From Gryganskiella cystojenkinii (Eukaryota > Mortierellomycota > Mortierellomycetes > Mortierellales > Mortierellaceae): DNA of 22,734 nt. Both the position numbers and the translations under genes were made by a program. Under the pieces are notes generated by a model. It did no database searches, was not told the DNA's origin, and was given only the letters and a program-made list of their open reading frames with translations. Where the stretch lies: assembly GCA_015852425.1 (NCBI GenBank), contig JAAAIG010000645.1, forward strand, positions 1 through 22,734. Reading direction: 5' to 3'. This document shows positions 19,546 through 22,734 of the stretch, piece by piece. Each line of letters opens with the position of its first letter. Positions within the stretch are counted from its first letter, which is position 1.

Positions 19546-19601
19546 CCCGATCTTTCCTTTTTGCCATCCCTTCCACACCACCATTTCACCATCTTCACTT
19601 C

Positions 19602-20688
19602 ATGTGGGCAAGTGTTCGCACAATGTCAATTAGCACCAAATGGTCTGAAATCCGCTACAGGGTAAGCCTCCATGCCTTCGAGCACCTAGCAAGACTTTGA
19701 CTGCTGCAAGGAAAAACAACTGACCTCTCTCTTTGTGGCCATATCTCGAATGACAGTTCAGAAAACCCCTCGCCGAGTTCTTGGGAACCGCCGTTCTGAT
19801 CGCCTTTGGTTGCGGAGCCGTTGCCCAGAAGGTCTTCTCTGACGATAACACTTGGTTCACCGTGAGTCTTGCCTGGGGTCTCGGATTGATCGCTGCCATC
19901 TACGTTGCCGGTGGAGTCTCGGTAAGTCACCCTTCGTTTACGAAGATCATCATCGCAACACAATACTTATTGTGAATTGTGGAAGAAGGGAAAGCAAAAC
20001 AAAAACATCTGCGATACGCTGCGTTTGCTCTTTCCAAAAAAAGGGTGAGATTTTACTGGCCATCTGACGATCGTTTACTGTTGTCTTGTATGAATAGGGC
20101 GCCCACTTCAACCCTGCCGTCACCTTTACCTTGGCAATCTTCCGCGGATTCCCCTGGGCCGATGTCCCAATATACTGGATTTCTCAGCTTGCCGGTGCCT
20201 TTTTCGGTGCTCTCATTGTCTATGGCGGCAACCGCGCTGCTCTCCAGGCTGCTGATCGTGACACGACCGTGGGCATCTTCTTCACTGGACTTCAGACCCC
20301 GAAGGTTACTACCACGGACGCCTTTTTTTTCGAGGTCATTGCCACTGCTCTCCTCGTAATTGTCATTTTCGCCACCTCGGATAAGGGCAACAACCCTGCT
20401 GGCGGTTTTCAGCCTCTAATCATCGGTCTCACCATTACCCTCATTGGTACCTCGTTCGGCTACCAGACTGGTTACGCCATCAACCCTGCTCGTGACCTGG
20501 GCCCTCGTTTTTTCACTGCTCTCTCCGGATGGGGTTTTGGCGTCTTCTCTCGCCAGAACTATTACTTCTGGGTCCCAATCGTCGCTCCCTTCGTCGGTGC
20601 TATTGTTGGTGCTTGCGTCTACGATCTCTTCATTCACTCTGTAGCTCCTAGCCCTCCCACCCCTCCCACCCCCGAACATCCAAGCTGA
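19602..20688 (+). CDS. Aquaglyceroporin, MIP-family channel (three exons, 271 aa)
   Basis: Exons are 19602-19661, 19757-19921 and 20098-20688, with phase-0 introns of 95 and 176 nt (GTAAGC and GTAAGT donors). The protein forms a plasma- or organelle-membrane pore for glycerol and water. Six helices lie near residues 25-43, 55-73, 98-118, 148-168, 178-197 and 220-243. The pore loops carry both NPA motifs: GAHFNPAVT with NPA at 80-82, and GYAINPARDLGPR with NPA at 204-206. The Asp after NPAR, the Arg three residues on, and a Pro-Ile pair in helix 6 (FWVPI) are the glycerol-type signature, as in GlpF, rather than that of water-only aquaporins. The 271-residue length is normal for the family. The C-terminus is a short Pro-rich tail (PSPPTPPTP). 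An alternative start is the ATG at 19623. The second intron falls exactly before the first NPA loop. In fungi such channels regulate glycerol export under osmotic change. Confidence 0.92.
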
Positions 20689-22183
20689 CATGAGAAGATC
20701 GGACCTTAGTTTCTTAATTTATCCTTACCTAAAAGTCCATATGTTTTTGATATTAAGCCCTTTGAGCTCACTATGACATGATTGATTTGACTGGGACGGG
20801 CTGGTTGTTGTGAACTGAAGCGACAATGGCGCATATTGAGGGGCCAAAGTGTGTGTGCATCATTGAGAGTGGAATTGTTTAATTCAGAGTCAGAGTGTAA
20901 ATGAGTAAATGATGTGGGGGAAAGAGACGGAGTGAGGTTGAAAGTCAGTGACGAAAAAAAAAGAGTTGGAGAAAGAAAGGGGTCTACGAGAAAGCTATGC
21001 ATCTTGGGGTGGGGTGGTATCGCAAATGCTGCACGAGTTTATTCAGAGCCACGAGGAAGTTTTAAAAAAAATGTTTGAGAGCCTCTTCTTCCTGTACTTT
21101 TGTACTTTGGTGTTTGAGTGGGGGTGAGGCTGAAGAAACCGCCATTGGGAGCGTCTGGGCTGTTGTATGTTTGTTTCTTTGTGGTAGTATTCAGAGTAGA
21201 TGGATAAGTTGACCACTTTGCCTTCACTGAGCAGATATTAGAAAAGGCGAAGAGGGAGGACACCAACCATTCTCGATTAGAGATGTAGACCTCCAGGTTC
21301 TTCAGTACTGTGCATGAGAAATGCATGTCACGGCGAATGATAGGGATGAGATCTCGGTACCTGGGAAGTATCTTTGAAAACCTCGATGTCAAAGACATCA
21401 AACAAACAAACAAAGCAGCCAAAGAAATGGCAAATTTTGTGGACCTTCAGAGCCTACCATGTGTACGAAGTCAAGGAGAAAAGTCAGTGGTCCTTGGCCT
21501 CGTTGCAAATAATGAGTCGAAACCAGGGGTGAAGTGCGAGATGAAAAAGGAGGCGTTATACAGCCAATCGATCGGGCCGTGAAAATGCATGAGGTTATCG
21601 CTCTTTGCTGAACATTTGTCCCCTTGCTATGAATCAAACGGGTCGTTTCCTACAACAGCCCAACTCTTGACAACTCAAAAATTACGAGGCATGAGAACAA
21701 TTGCTTCCATGCTTTATTAAAAAAGAAATCTTGTCCCGCTGACCTTCTCGCTCAGACTGTCTTGGTTCACACTCAGCGCTGACCCAGCAAGCAGGTTCCT
21801 TTTTTCTCTCTCTTCGCCACGCCGTGGCACGGTTGTCGTTAAAGCTCAGTCTTGGCAAGTCGATCCATGTCCCCCTGTCAAAGTCGAGTCAACAAGCACA
21901 GGGAGGCGTCGACTCAACAATTGGTCGATGCACGAAACAACAACGAAAGCCTTTGCTTTGCCTTCCGTCATCCGTACCTTTTAGGAAGATACTACCAATC
22001 ACTTGTTGCAAGATGCACTCCAAAAAAGATTGCAGCAATTGCAATTGCGTGTTTTACCCTCAAACGAGAGATCAGGTCACCGCGTCCCTCCATCTTTCAA
22101 TTTCACTGCCACTTTGGCCATCCCCCCGCTCTGCTGCGGTCAAATGGGTTTCGACGAAAAAGATGCGTGTTGCTACAGTGCGC
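20689..22183. other. 3' flank of the aquaglyceroporin and gene-free region
   Basis: It contains repeat copy T2 (21125-21580). No polyadenylation signal is clear: the first 300 nt are A/T-rich on both strands. No supported gene; open frames at 21824 and 21852 run from unique sequence into a homopolymer-rich leader and look non-coding. Confidence 0.55.
21125..21580 (+). repeat. Dispersed repeat T, copy 2 (right of the aquaglyceroporin)
   Basis: Second, same-orientation copy of the sequence at 18461-18940, about 2.66 kb downstream of it. By eye the shared core is roughly three-quarters identical, with small gaps. Both copies contain the (AAAC)n run and the block CCATGTGTACGAAGTCAAGG near the right end. 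Confidence 0.7.
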
Positions 22184-22734
22184 CGCTTTTTCTTCTCTTT
22201 TTTTTCACCTTTGTTTTATTCACTCTTTTTGCGAATCGTTTCGATTGTTTGCTCTCAACATCTTCAACTTTGCTCTCGCTCACTTTTCTTCAAGTTGTCA
22301 TCCACTCTCGACCATCTTTTTCTTTTTTTTTGCCACCGCGCCCTCTTCTCGGTTGTCTCGTTGGACGAACAAAGTCCAGGGATTCTTTGTTCTCGTTCGT
22401 TCAATTTGGCCTCTTTTTTTTTTTTTGCTCAAGCCCCCTTTTGATTTTTTTCTTTCTCTCTTGTGCTCTCATTCAGCTCCATTCCCAACCCTCTGCTCTC
22501 TTCTTGTCGTTGACATTCATTCTCGCACATATCTCTCCCATTCCGACCCGTCTTCATTCCTCGGGAACCGAATTCCTCAATTGACAGCATTAGAGGAAGC
22601 AGAAAAAAAAATCAATTTTTTTTTCAGGAAACGGCTTTGAACCCAAGACACCCCCTTCCGACCTTTTATTTTCCCTTGCATCCCCACCCAAGGCCATCCT
22701 GCCATCTTTCCTTCTTTCTTCTTTCTCTCTCTCT
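22184..22734 (+). promoter_or_regulatory. Pyrimidine-rich leader of a gene probably starting beyond the right edge
   Basis: About 550 nt of strongly C/T-rich plus-strand sequence with several T8-T13 runs, ending in a CTTTCTTCTTTCTCTCTC tract at the edge. It resembles the leaders before the genes at 855 and 4250. A T9CAG word at 22618-22627 looks like a splice acceptor and could end a leader intron. Confidence 0.45.

Larger units (their letters stand above)
18224..19601. other. Intergenic region upstream of the aquaglyceroporin gene
   Basis: It contains repeat copy T1 (18461-18940). The remainder has no supported gene; the 123-codon plus-strand frame at 19019-19390 has no recognised domain. 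The last 100 nt hold a CATAAAAA box and a C/T-rich leader for the aquaglyceroporin. Confidence 0.55.

Noticed and set aside
19490..22077. Similar words upstream of the aquaglyceroporin (about 19490-19512, minus strand) and at 22055-22077 (plus strand), both translatable as QTRDQVTA
   Set aside because: About 17 of 23 bases match with no extension on either side; treated as coincidence.
21824..22640. Three long overlapping plus-strand open frames at the right end
   Set aside because: Three frames are open at once because the region is C/T-rich; the peptides are Phe/Leu/Ser low-complexity. A leader region explains this better than genes.

Overview
The window looks like nuclear DNA of an early-diverging filamentous fungus, most likely Mortierellomycota (Mortierella/Linnemannia-like). 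This is inferred from the gene mix (a Crinkler-type effector, an F-box protein, an aquaglyceroporin, a giant low-complexity protein), short GT-AG introns, pyrimidine-rich leaders before genes, and long homopolymer runs in non-coding DNA. No rRNA, tRNA, CRISPR array or bacterial-type operon was seen.

Layout, left to right. (1) 1-435: a doubtful, left-truncated minus-strand gene. (2) 855-1921 (+): a two-exon, 107-residue, 16-cysteine predicted zinc-binding protein with a 743-nt intron. (3) 1922-4249: a long stretch with no gene I can support, ending in a pyrimidine-rich leader. (4) 4250-10418 (+): a three-exon gene for a 1780-residue protein with seven predicted membrane helices and a cytoplasmic tail of about 1400 residues rich in Gln, Ser, Thr and Pro. 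Its first two exons are short (22 and 62 nt) and were found by matching splice phase. (5) 10749-13912 (-): a four-exon Crinkler gene of 959 residues, convergent with the receptor-like gene. (6) 14164-16287 (-): a single-exon F-box protein of 707 residues, in tandem upstream of the Crinkler. (7) 16888-18223: a dense repeat block built from a TA-flanked, MITE-like element of about 118 bp, with one inverted copy, a tandem series of truncated copies and a 179-bp duplication. (8) 19602-20688 (+): a three-exon aquaglyceroporin of 271 residues, flanked by two direct copies of another diverged repeat of about 0.5 kb (18461-18940 and 21125-21580). (9) 21581-22734: non-coding, becoming a strongly pyrimidine-rich leader that probably belongs to a gene just beyond the right edge.

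The genes do not form one obvious pathway. The most informative items are the Crinkler (ubiquitin-like header, P-loop ATPase with an altered Walker A, PD-QxK nuclease-like end, nuclear-import-like tail, symmetric phase-1 small exons), the unrecognised seven-helix protein with the giant tail, and the repeat block that lies between the effector/F-box pair and the aquaglyceroporin. Exon structures were deduced by eye from splice consensus and reading-frame continuity, without transcript data.
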